Assembly (NCBI RefSeq): GCF_018449515.1
Contig: NZ_JAAVUQ010000028.1
Coordinates: 43,782 to 107,781, forward strand
Length of the DNA: 64,000 nt
Direction of reading: 5' to 3'
Origin: Caballeronia sp. dw_19
Lineage (GTDB): Bacteria > Pseudomonadota > Gammaproteobacteria > Burkholderiales > Burkholderiaceae
The position numbers were made by a program, and so were the translations under genes. The notes below the pieces were generated by a model. That model was not told where the DNA came from. It saw only the letters and a list, made by a program, of their open reading frames with translations, and made no database searches. Of this stretch, positions 38,830 through 46,744 are shown piece after piece. The number at the start of each line of letters is the position of its first letter. The stretch's first letter is position 1.

Positions 38830-39396
38830 ATGAAAAAGACTGCTGCTCTCGACTTTTGGGTCGGCCTCTTCGTGGTGCTGGGCTTCGTGGCGCTGTTATT
38901 CCTTGCGTTGAAGGCGGGCAACATGAGCTCGCTGTCGTTTCAGCCGACCTACGCGGTCAAGCTGAAATTCGACAATATCGGCGGGCTGAAGCCGCGTGCG
39001 CCGGTGAAGAGCGCGGGCGTGACGGTGGGCCGTGTGGATTCGATCGGTTTTGACCAGAACACGTATCAGGCGTTGGTCACCATCAATCTCGATAAGCAAT
39101 ATCAGTTTCCGAAGGATTCGTCGGCGAAGATCCTGACGTCGGGCTTGCTCGGCGAGCAGTACATCGGCCTGGAGCCGGGCGGCGACGACCAGATGCTCAA
39201 AGCGGGCGACACCATTTCGATGACGCAATCGGCGGTGGTTCTTGAGAATCTGATCGGGCAATTCCTGTACAACAAAGCGGCGGATTCGGGCGCATCCAAG
39301 AGCCCGGCAACCTCTGCCGCACCTGCTGCAACGCCTGCTGCGCCAGCTTTCCCGGGCGCCGCGAGCGCGATGGGCGCGAGCGCGGCGACTCAATGA
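38830..39396 (+). CDS. mlaD: MCE-domain phospholipid carrier MlaD
   Basis: Periplasmic hexameric substrate-binding ring of MlaFEDB. 188 aa. N-terminal membrane anchor (FWVGLFVVLGFVALLFLALK) then one MCE domain (FDNIGGLKPRAPVKSAGVTV). A conserved region LLGEQYIGLEPGGDD is followed by an Ala/Pro/Ser-rich tail, longer than in E. coli. Start at 38830 after GGGAAGACG. Confidence 0.95.
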   Translation: MKKTAALDFWVGLFVVLGFVALLFLALKAGNMSSLSFQPTYAVKLKFDNIGGLKPRAPVKSAGVTVGRVDSIGFDQNTYQALVTINLDKQYQFPKDSSAKILTSGLLGEQYIGLEPGGDDQMLKAGDTISMTQSAVVLENLIGQFLYNKAADSGASKSPATSAAPAATPAAPAFPGAASAMGASAATQ

Positions 39397-39493
39397 GCCG
39401 GACTGGCGGTTCCAGATTCCAGGCAGTCGAAGGCGCGCCGATCTCGCAGTACGGGCTTGGCCTTCGGATCAGCATCAATAAGGAGAAGAACAA

Positions 39494-40408
39494 ATGCAGG
39501 CAATGCGCGTAAATAGCGCGGCTGTGATAGTCGCGGTGGCGGTGCTTGCCGGGTGCGCAACCGTCACCACGCCGACCAAGGGTGATCCGTTCGAGAGTTA
39601 CAACCGGACGATGTTCACGATCAACGACAAGATCGATGAAGTCGCGCTCAAGCCGATTGCCAAGGGGTACGTGTACGTTACGCCGCAGCCGGTGCGCGAC
39701 AGTGTCACAAATTTCTTCGGCAATATCGGCGATATTTATACCGCTGCGAATAATCTGGTGCAGTTGAAGATTGCAGACGGCGTGTCGGACATCATGCGTG
39801 TCGTGATGAACTCGATCTTCGGCGTGGCCGGCTTGTTCGACGTAGCGAGCGTTGCCGGACTGCCGAAGCACACCCAGGACTTCGGCTTGACGCTCGGCCA
39901 TTACGGCGTGCCGGCGGGTCCCTATGTCGTGCTGCCGTTGCTGGGACCGAGCACGGTGCGTGATACGGCGGGTACGGTTGTCGATTATTTCGGCAGCGTG
40001 ACGAGCTTCGTGGACCCGACCTGGTTCCGTTCCACGCTGTTCGGTCTGCAACTGATCAACACGCGAGCCAACTTGCTGGGCGCGGGCGACGTGCTGGCGG
40101 GCGCGGCGCTCGACAAGTATTCGTTCGTGCGTAATGCGTATCTGCAACGCCGCCAGTATCTGATCGGCGGCGACAACAGCGCGAGCGACGGCAACGAAGC
40201 TCTGCCGAAGTACGAGGATGTAGACAGCGGCGCGGCAGCAGGCGCAGCGCCTGCTTCAGCTACCACTGCGGCGCCGGTTGCGGCTGCGTCGGCACCGGAG
40301 GCGGCTTCGGGCGAGACTGCGGCGAGCGAACCCGGTGCAAATACTGTGCGGCCGGACCAGATGGTGCCGCCGCGGATTCCGTCGTTCCCGTCGTTCAGGC
40401 TGCGTTAA
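39494..40408 (+). CDS. mlaA: Outer-membrane lipoprotein MlaA (VacJ)
   Basis: Outer-membrane ring lipoprotein that removes misplaced phospholipid and passes it to MlaC. 304 aa. Lipobox VLAGC with Cys21. Core motifs DPFESYNRTMFTINDKID, GNIGDIYTAANNL, DFGLTLGHYGVPAGPYVVLP, and the Asp-Tyr linked VVDYFGSV. The Ala/Pro/Ser-rich C-terminal 80 residues are disordered. AAGGAG 8 nt before ATG 39494; a second ATG at 39503. mlaA inside the mla operon differs from E. coli, where it is elsewhere. Confidence 0.95.
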   Translation: MQAMRVNSAAVIVAVAVLAGCATVTTPTKGDPFESYNRTMFTINDKIDEVALKPIAKGYVYVTPQPVRDSVTNFFGNIGDIYTAANNLVQLKIADGVSDIMRVVMNSIFGVAGLFDVASVAGLPKHTQDFGLTLGHYGVPAGPYVVLPLLGPSTVRDTAGTVVDYFGSVTSFVDPTWFRSTLFGLQLINTRANLLGAGDVLAGAALDKYSFVRNAYLQRRQYLIGGDNSASDGNEALPKYEDVDSGAAAGAAPASATTAAPVAAASAPEAASGETAASEPGANTVRPDQMVPPRIPSFPSFRLR

Positions 40409-40530
40409 AGCGTGCAGAATGACGGCCCGGTAATATAACGAAAGCCTTTCGATGGCTGAAAGGGTGTGGAAGATGAACTCATGGTGAACACCACGCTCAA
40501 ACTCAGGCCACTTTTTTTGCAGAGTCCGTA

Positions 40531-41160
40531 ATGAAAAAACTATTTCTACTTCCCCTGTTTGCCGTGCTGATGGCGTTTTGCAGCGGTGCGTTCGCGCAGG
40601 CTGGCGACATGTCCACTCCTGACGGGTTGGTCAAGACAGTCACATCGCAAGTGCTCGATCAGATCAAGGCTGACAAGCAGATCCAGTCGGGCAACATCAC
40701 GCGCATCACGCAGCTGGTGAACGAGAAGATCCTGCCGTACACGGACTTCACGCGGACCACGCGTCTTGTCATGGGGCGCAACTGGAACACGGCTACGCCG
40801 CAACAGCAGAAAGACATCGTCGAGCAGTTCAAGATGCTGCTGATCCGTACGTATTCGGGGGCGCTTGCTCAGGTTCGCGATCAACAGGTCCAGTACAAGC
40901 CGTTCCGGGCAGATCCTAGCGATACAGACGTGGTGGTGCGCTCGGTGGTGCTGAACAACGGTTCGCCGATCGAGCTCGACTATCGTTTGTACAAGACGCC
41001 GCAGGGCTGGAAGGTCTATGACATCAACGTGCTGGGCGCGTGGCTGATTCAGGCTTACCAGCAGCAGTTCAACGAGCAGATCCAGCAACACGGCGTGGAC
41101 GGGCTGGTGCAGTTCCTCACGCAGCGTAACCAGCAACTGGCGAGCGGCAAGGCATCGTGA
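40531..41160 (+). CDS. mlaC: Periplasmic phospholipid shuttle MlaC
   Basis: Soluble carrier between MlaA and MlaD. 209 aa with Sec signal (MKKLFLLPLFAVLMAFCSGA, cleavage after AFA or AQA). Mature motifs PYTDFTRTTRLVMGRNW and YRLYKTPQGWKVYDINVLG match the Tol-Tol-Ttg2 family. Overlaps mlaB by 4 nt (GTGA). Confidence 0.95.
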   Translation: MKKLFLLPLFAVLMAFCSGAFAQAGDMSTPDGLVKTVTSQVLDQIKADKQIQSGNITRITQLVNEKILPYTDFTRTTRLVMGRNWNTATPQQQKDIVEQFKMLLIRTYSGALAQVRDQQVQYKPFRADPSDTDVVVRSVVLNNGSPIELDYRLYKTPQGWKVYDINVLGAWLIQAYQQQFNEQIQQHGVDGLVQFLTQRNQQLASGKAS

Positions 41161-41429
41161 GTCGCTTCGAAACCGCCGCGACGCTCACGCACGAGAGCGC
41201 AAGAAGCGCGCTCGACGCGGGTTTGTCGCGGATCGCCGCTGGCGCGACTGAAGTGGATTGCGCGTCGCTCAAACAATTCGATTCGTCGGCGCTCGCCGTG
41301 CTGCTCGCGTGGCAACGCGCGGCGGTTGCGCGTGGCGCGGCGCTTACTGTTGTTAATCTTCCCTCGGGGCTTGCCAGTCTTGCGCAGGCTTATGGCGTGG
41401 ATTCACTTCTGTCTTTTCGTTCGCACTAG
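41157..41429 (+). CDS. mlaB: STAS-domain protein MlaB
   Basis: Small cytoplasmic STAS subunit that activates MlaF. 90 aa with the family core VDCASLKQFDSSALAVLLAW (Asp-Ser-Ser motif around residues 41–43). GTG start overlapping the mlaC stop. Last recognisable mla gene; the palindromic element starts about 20 bp downstream. Confidence 0.9.
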   Translation: MSRFETAATLTHESARSALDAGLSRIAAGATEVDCASLKQFDSSALAVLLAWQRAAVARGAALTVVNLPSGLASLAQAYGVDSLLSFRSH

Positions 41430-41450
41430 GGGGATGGGTTCCGGGTGCGA

Positions 41451-41773
41451 GCGTTAGGGGGCGGGGTTGATGCCGGGTTGGTCGGTTCTGGGGTTAGTGG
41501 TCGGGGTCTATGCCGGGTTGCTGCTTTCAGCGTTAGTGGTCTGCAGGAGTCGGATTTTCTCTTTATCACTATTAGCCACTGTGCGTGGCGGCACGTCATT
41601 TCTTTGTCCAAAGCGACAAAGAAACGAAGCAAAGAAAACGCTTTAACCGCGCTACCCTAAGTGTCCACAGCGTGCAGTTTCAATTCATGGGTGCCCCAAA
41701 AGCACGGTGCTCGCCAGAGCGGAGGATGTGTGAACCCCTCCTTCTCCGAACACGGATACCCACACGCTTCGCC
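41451..41773 (+). repeat. Left arm of the inverted repeat
   Basis: Pairs with 42096–42420. Contains an internal 10 bp hairpin, tttctttgtc (41599–41608) with gacaaagaaa (41615–41624), loop caaagc. The outermost 90 bp are copies of the tandem unit. Confidence 0.9.
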
Positions 41774-42095
41774 ACCAGTGACTGAATCTGCCCAAGGAGC
41801 ACCCCGCGCTATCCGCGGATAACCTCCCTCCAATGTGTACGCGCCTCGAACCTCGTCGCCAACCCGCCAAGAAACGAAGCCGCGAAGATGCGGGCGGCCG
41901 TAACTGACGAAAATAGCTGTACAGAACGCGCAGCCAATTCACAAAAACTGAGGCAGTAACCACAAGCACGCATCAAGCTGTGGCCTACGAATACGGTCGC
42001 ACAGACCAGATAGCTAATCCGTCAAAACCGCAGCCGTAAATACCCGTAAGGCTGTGCGGGTTCCTTAGCAATTGTGCTTGCCCGAGAGCGTACGG

Positions 42096-42420
42096 GGCGA
42101 AGCGTGTTCGTGTCAGGATTCGCGAGAAGGAGGGGTTCACACATCCGTGGCTCTGGCGAGCACCGTGCTTTTGGGGCACCTATGAATGAAAACTGCACGC
42201 TGTGGACACTTAGGGTAGCGTGGTTGAAAGCGTTTTCTTTGCTTCGTTTCTTTGTCGCTTTGGACAAAGAAATGACGTGCCGCCACGCACAGTGGCTAAT
42301 AGTGATAAAGAGAAAATCCGACTCTCACAGACCACTAACACTGAAAGCAGCAACCCGGCATAGACCCCGACCGCTAACCCCAGAACCGACCACCCCGGCA
42401 TTGACCCCGACCACTACCGC
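42096..42420 (-). repeat. Right arm of the inverted repeat
   Basis: Inverted copy of 41451–41773. The same internal hairpin is at 42247–42256 with 42263–42272. The inner end keeps ggcgaagcgtgt, the complement of acacgcttcgcc at 41762–41773. Confidence 0.9.
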
Positions 42421-42475
42421 CGAAACCACCAACCCAGCATTGACCCCTAACCACTAAACACCGAAAGCACCAACC
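42331..42475. repeat. Degenerate ~40 bp tandem repeats
   Basis: About 3.5 copies of a unit built on cccggcattgaccccgacca plus ctaacnccgaaaccaccaac, with a period of 40–41 bp. Mirror copies, fewer and inverted, occur at 41455–41545. Confidence 0.8.
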
Positions 42476-42541
42476 CAAACAGAACCCCAAGTGCGAACGA
42501 AGACCCCTTGAGCAATCGGCTAACCTCCGCCGCGTTTGGCC

Positions 42542-42547
42542 TATAAT
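42542..42547 (+). promoter_or_regulatory. -10 element upstream of the ABC-2 transporter operon
   Basis: Perfect TATAAT about 104 bp before the ATPase start and just outside the palindromic element. The -35 is weak (gctaac at 17 bp). This would free the downstream genes from mla transcription. Confidence 0.5.
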
Positions 42548-42650
42548 CAACCGTTTTTTCGGCCTGCTATCCGCCTTTCATTTTGTAAAGGCCGGTTCCG
42601 GTTCCGATCCGCACACATCGAGGCGCAGCCCCGCCGGCGCGCGCACTGTC

Positions 42651-43577
42651 ATGTCAGCCATAGAAATACGCAACGTCAAGAAGCGCTACAAAGAGCTGCA
42701 AGCGCTCAAAGGCGTGAACCTCGTCGTCGAAGAAGGCGAGTTTTTCGGCCTGCTCGGCCCCAACGGTGCCGGTAAAACGACCCTCATCAGCATCCTCGCG
42801 GGCCTCGCGCGCGCCGATAGCGGAGCCGTCTCCGTGCTCGGCCACGACGTGGTCACCGACTTCCGCCAGGCGCGCCGCTCGCTGGGCGTGGTGCCGCAGG
42901 AACTCGTCTTCGATCCGTTTTTTACCGTCCGCGAAGCACTGCGCATCCAGTCCGGCTATTTCGGCCTGCGCAAGAACGACGACTGGATCGACGAAATCAT
43001 GGCCAATCTCGATCTCACCGAGAAAGCCGATGTCAACACGCGCGCGCTCTCAGGTGGCATGAAACGTCGTGTGCTGGTAGCCCAGGCGCTGGTCCACAAG
43101 CCGCCGGTGATCGTGCTAGACGAGCCAACCGCGGGTGTCGATGTCGAATTGCGCCAGACGCTCTGGAAGTTCATCTCCCGGTTGAACCGCGAAGGCCACA
43201 CCATCGTGCTGACCACGCACTATCTTGAAGAAGCCGAGGCGTTGTGCGACCGGCTCGCCATGCTGCGTCGGGGTGAAGTCGTCGCGCTTGAACGAACCAG
43301 CACGCTATTGCAGCGCTTCGCCGGAATGCAGCTTTCGTTGCGTTTCTCGCACGGCGTATTGCCCGTCGAGTTGCGCGCGCTGGAAGTCGATTCGCGCGCG
43401 GCTTCCGGGACCAACCATTTGTTGCGGCTCGCAAGCTACGACGACGTCGAGCCGATCCTGGCGAAATGCCGCGCAGCGGGCTGCACGTTCGATGAAATCG
43501 ATGTGCGCAAAGCAGATCTGGAGGATGTGTTCGTGCAGGTGATGAACGAGCCGGAAGTCATCGAGGGCCTTTCATGA
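42651..43577 (+). CDS. ABC-2 type transporter ATPase (YadG-like)
   Basis: 308 aa cytoplasmic ATPase of the DrrA/NodI/YadG branch. Walker A GPNGAGKTT near residue 37, Q-loop VVPQELVFDPF, signature ALSGGMKRR, Walker B PPVIVLDEPTAGVDVELR, switch TTHYLEEAEAL. C-terminal extension after 220 as in YadG. Overlaps the permease gene by 4 nt. Substrate unknown; linkage to mla and murA suggests an envelope role. Confidence 0.92.
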   Translation: MSAIEIRNVKKRYKELQALKGVNLVVEEGEFFGLLGPNGAGKTTLISILAGLARADSGAVSVLGHDVVTDFRQARRSLGVVPQELVFDPFFTVREALRIQSGYFGLRKNDDWIDEIMANLDLTEKADVNTRALSGGMKRRVLVAQALVHKPPVIVLDEPTAGVDVELRQTLWKFISRLNREGHTIVLTTHYLEEAEALCDRLAMLRRGEVVALERTSTLLQRFAGMQLSLRFSHGVLPVELRALEVDSRAASGTNHLLRLASYDDVEPILAKCRAAGCTFDEIDVRKADLEDVFVQVMNEPEVIEGLS

Positions 43578-44329
43578 GCGGCTTTCGTACCCTGTTCTAC
43601 AAAGAACTCCTGCGTTTCTACAAAGTTGGGTTTCAAACGGTGCTCGCACCGGTTATCACCGCGCTTTTGTACCTGATGATCTTCGGGCACGCGCTGACAA
43701 ATCACGTCGAGGTTTATCCGGGCGTGGCTTACACAAGTTTCCTCGTGCCGGGACTGGTGATGATGAGCGTGTTGCAGAACGCGTTCGCGAACAGCTCGTC
43801 GTCGCTGATCCAGTCGAAGATCACGGGCAACCTCGTTTTCGTGCTGCTGCCGCCGCTGTCGCACTGGGAAATGTACTTTGCGTATGTGCTCGCGTCCGTC
43901 GTGCGCGGGATTGCGGTCGGTTTTGGCGTGTTTATCGTCACGGTGTGGTTCATTCCCATGAGTTTCGCCGCGCCGTTCTATATTCTCGGTTTTGCGATCC
44001 TCGGTTCTGCAATTCTAGGAACGCTCGGATTGATCGCCGGCGTCTGGGCCGATAAATTCGACCAGCTCGCGGCATTCCAAAACTTTTTGATCATGCCGCT
44101 GACTTTCCTGTCGGGCGTGTTTTACTCCACCCATACGCTGCCGCCGATCTGGCGCGAAGTGTCGCGACTGAATCCGTTCTTCTACATGATCGACGGTTTC
44201 CGATACGGCTTCTTCGGCATGTCCGACGTCAATCCACTCGCGAGCCTTGGCATTGTCGGCGGGTTTTTCATCGTACTGGCGGGAATCGCCATACGCTTGC
44301 TGGCAAGCGGTTACAAACTGCGTCATTGA
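43574..44329 (+). CDS. ABC-2 type transporter permease (YadH-like)
   Basis: 251 aa with six predicted spans. Sequence pattern is YadH-like: YTSFLVPGLVMMSVLQNAFA and LTFLSGVFYSTHTLPPIW, then LNPFFYMIDGFRYGF. ATGA overlap with the ATPase gene. Together they form a complete exporter; ibaG follows after 41 bp. Confidence 0.92.
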   Translation: MSGFRTLFYKELLRFYKVGFQTVLAPVITALLYLMIFGHALTNHVEVYPGVAYTSFLVPGLVMMSVLQNAFANSSSSLIQSKITGNLVFVLLPPLSHWEMYFAYVLASVVRGIAVGFGVFIVTVWFIPMSFAAPFYILGFAILGSAILGTLGLIAGVWADKFDQLAAFQNFLIMPLTFLSGVFYSTHTLPPIWREVSRLNPFFYMIDGFRYGFFGMSDVNPLASLGIVGGFFIVLAGIAIRLLASGYKLRH

Positions 44330-44370
44330 TAGCGTCACTCATCAGTTCGCTTAATTTTCAGGAGACTTCC

Positions 44371-44610
44371 ATGTTGCCAACTCCGGAACAAGTGAAGGAA
44401 TACATTGCTGGCGGCCTCGCTTGCCAGCATGTCGAAGTAGAAGGCGACGGCCAGCATTTCTTCGCGACCATCGTGAGCGACGCATTCGAAGGCAAGCGGC
44501 CCATCGCTCGCCATCAACTCGTCTACGCGGCGCTCGGCGACCGCATGCGCGCGGAAATCCACGCGCTGAGCATGAAAACGCTGACCCCGGCCGAGTGGAA
44601 ACCCGTCTGA
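44371..44610 (+). CDS. ibaG: BolA family protein IbaG
   Basis: 79 aa BolA-like protein; relatives pair with monothiol glutaredoxins in Fe–S trafficking. Conserved HVEVEGDGQHFFATIVSDAF and the helix-turn-helix-like RPIARHQLVYAALG, with the invariant His. ATG at 44371 has AGGAG 8 nt upstream. ibaG–murA linkage is conserved in proteobacteria. Confidence 0.93.
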   Translation: MLPTPEQVKEYIAGGLACQHVEVEGDGQHFFATIVSDAFEGKRPIARHQLVYAALGDRMRAEIHALSMKTLTPAEWKPV

Positions 44611-44744
44611 GCGTTCCCAACATTTGATGATGTCACCGCATCACCCGTAACCGACTGGCTGAAAATTTAGTGCGATTCACTCAAGACAACCGCAGCGCCG
44701 ATAACGGCGCTGCAGCAGGAAGCTCCGTAGAAGGAACGCCAAGC

Positions 44745-46013
44745 ATGGACAAACTCGTGATTGTCGGGGGCGCGAAGCTCTCGGGCGAAATCGTGGTATC
44801 GGGTGCGAAGAACGCGGCGCTGCCCATTCTTTGCGCCAGTCTGCTCACGGCTGACGACGTGCATCTGGAAAACGTGCCCAACCTGCAAGACGTGCGCACG
44901 ATGCTCAAACTGCTCAACCAGATGGGCCTGCGTTCCGAATCAGCGAACGGAAAGGTCTGGCTGAATGCATCGAAGGTCGACAACCTGCTCGCGCCGTATG
45001 AAATGGTCAAGACCATGCGCGCGTCCATTCTCGTGCTCGGGCCGCTGCTCGCGCGTTTCGGCGAAGCCAAGGTGTCGTTGCCGGGCGGCTGCGCGATCGG
45101 CGCGCGTCCCGTCGATCAGCACATCAAGGGCCTGCAGGCGATGGGCGCCGAGATCACGATCGAACATGGGTTCATTGAAGCGCGGGCGAAGCGGCTGAAG
45201 GGCGCACGCATTGTCACCGACATGATCACCGTCACCGGCACGGAAAACCTGCTGATGGCTGCGGTGCTGGCGGAAGGCGAAACGGTCATCGAGAACGCGG
45301 CGCGCGAGCCGGAAGTCAGCGATCTCGCGAATCTGCTCGTCGCGATGGGCGCGAAGATCGACGGGATCGGGTCGGACCGGCTGGTGATTCAGGGCGTAGA
45401 CAAGTTGCACGGCGCGCGTCATTCGGTGGTGCCGGATCGGATTGAAGCGGGCACGTTCCTGTGCGCGGTCGCGGCTACCGGCGGCGACGTGACGTTGCGT
45501 AACGTGAATCCTTCGTTGCTCGAAGCCGTGATTGAAAAGCTGCACGAAGCGGGTGTATCTATTGAAGAAGGCGAGAACTGGCTTCGTGTACGTATGAACA
45601 AACGTCCGACGGCGGTCAGCTTCCGTACGTCGGAATATCCGGCGTTCCCCACCGACATGCAGGCTCAGTTCATGGCGCTCAACACGCTCGCGACCGGCAC
45701 GTCGCAAGCGGTGGAAACCATCTTCGAAAACCGTTTCATGCACGTGCAGGAATTGAACCGATTGGGCGCAAGCATTACCGTCGACGGTAATACGGCGCTC
45801 GTGAACGGTGTACAGAAACTGTCGGGCGCGAAGGTGATGGCGACGGATCTGCGGGCATCGGCGAGTCTGGTGATCGCGGCCATGTGCGCGGATGGTGAAA
45901 CGTTGATTGATCGTATCTATCACCTCGATCGCGGCTACGACCGGATGGAAAGCAAACTGACCGCAGTTGGCGCGAACGTACGGCGTATCAACGGTAGCGG
46001 AGGCGAGCAATGA
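44745..46013 (+). CDS. murA: UDP-N-acetylglucosamine 1-carboxyvinyltransferase MurA
   Basis: First committed step of peptidoglycan synthesis: adds enolpyruvate to UDP-GlcNAc. 422 aa from ATG 44745 (MDKLVIVGGAKLSG), with AAGGAA 8 nt upstream. Active-site Cys116 in SLPGGCAIGARPVDQH, the fosfomycin target. Substrate residues KNAALPI (Lys22-Asn23) are visible. The frame is open to 44670 and an N-terminal extension is possible. hisG overlaps by 4 nt. Confidence 0.97.
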   Translation: MDKLVIVGGAKLSGEIVVSGAKNAALPILCASLLTADDVHLENVPNLQDVRTMLKLLNQMGLRSESANGKVWLNASKVDNLLAPYEMVKTMRASILVLGPLLARFGEAKVSLPGGCAIGARPVDQHIKGLQAMGAEITIEHGFIEARAKRLKGARIVTDMITVTGTENLLMAAVLAEGETVIENAAREPEVSDLANLLVAMGAKIDGIGSDRLVIQGVDKLHGARHSVVPDRIEAGTFLCAVAATGGDVTLRNVNPSLLEAVIEKLHEAGVSIEEGENWLRVRMNKRPTAVSFRTSEYPAFPTDMQAQFMALNTLATGTSQAVETIFENRFMHVQELNRLGASITVDGNTALVNGVQKLSGAKVMATDLRASASLVIAAMCADGETLIDRIYHLDRGYDRMESKLTAVGANVRRINGSGGEQ

Positions 46014-46702
46014 GTTCGCTGCAAACTTCGCAGTCGTTGAGTTCGGTGCCGGCTAGCGCGATGTTGACGCTGGCGTTATCGAAGGGACGCATCTTCGACG
46101 AAACCCTGCCGCTGCTCGCCGCAGCCGGCGTGGAAGTGACGGAAGATCCCGAAACGTCGCGCAAGCTGATCCTGCCGACCACGAACCCGAACTTGCGCGT
46201 GATCATCGTGCGTGCAACCGATGTTCCGACCTACGTCGAATACGGCGCGGCCGACTTCGGCGTGGCGGGCAAGGACGTGTTGATCGAGCATGGCGGCGGC
46301 GGTTTGTATCAACCGATCGATCTGAATATTGCGCGCTGCCGGATGTCGGTGGCGGTGAAGAATGGCTTCGATTACGAAACCGCCGTGCGCCAGGGTGCAC
46401 GGCTGCGCATCGCGACAAAATATGTTGAAGTGGCACGTGAGCATTTCGCGGCGAAGGGCGTTCACGTCGATCTGATCAAGCTGTATGGATCGATGGAACT
46501 GGCGCCGCTGGTCGGTCTGGCCGACGCCATTGTCGACCTGGTCAGTTCAGGTAATACATTGCGCGCGAATGATTTGGTCGAAGTTGAAGAAATCATGGAA
46601 ATATCGTCGCGTCTGGTCGTCAATCAGGCCGCGCTGAAGTTGAAACGCGCCGCGTTGAAACCGTATCTCGATGCGTTCGAACGCGCGTCGGTTGGCGCGT
46701 AA
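46010..46702 (+). CDS. hisG: ATP phosphoribosyltransferase, short form HisG
   Basis: First step of histidine synthesis: ATP + PRPP. 230 aa, the short HisG(S) form without the C-terminal regulatory domain, so it needs HisZ, which is not in this window. Motifs: LALSKGRIFDETLPLL, EYGAADFGVAGKDVL, and the PRPP-site DAIVDLVSSGNTLRAN. Start overlaps murA by 4 nt; hisD follows after 42 nt. Confidence 0.97.
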   Translation: MSSLQTSQSLSSVPASAMLTLALSKGRIFDETLPLLAAAGVEVTEDPETSRKLILPTTNPNLRVIIVRATDVPTYVEYGAADFGVAGKDVLIEHGGGGLYQPIDLNIARCRMSVAVKNGFDYETAVRQGARLRIATKYVEVAREHFAAKGVHVDLIKLYGSMELAPLVGLADAIVDLVSSGNTLRANDLVEVEEIMEISSRLVVNQAALKLKRAALKPYLDAFERASVGA

Positions 46703-46744
46703 AAGTAGAGTAAAGCAGAGCAGGGCAAACAACCGGATACCAGC

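Larger units (their letters stand above)
41451..42475. repeat. Gene-free palindromic element between mlaB and the ABC-2 transporter
   Basis: About 1 kb made of a left arm (41451–41773), a 322 bp centre and a right arm (42096–42420) that is the inverted copy of the left. 41547–41644 is an exact 98 nt reverse complement of 42227–42324, and the rest of the arms differs by scattered substitutions and small indels. The outer ends carry ~40 bp degenerate tandem repeats. No transposase and no target duplication are seen. Short frames inside the arms mirror each other and are repeat-derived, not genes. Could be a non-autonomous mobile element or an interspersed genomic repeat. Confidence 0.9.

Noticed and set aside
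41445..42457. Short frames of 60–127 codons in the palindromic element
   Set aside because: The frames in the two arms mirror each other, as expected from the inverted repeat. They lack ribosome sites and protein-like composition; similar repeat-derived hypothetical proteins are probably mis-annotations.
42331..42475. 40 bp tandem repeats considered as a CRISPR array
   Set aside because: Units are contiguous and degenerate, without unique spacers, and no cas genes are near.
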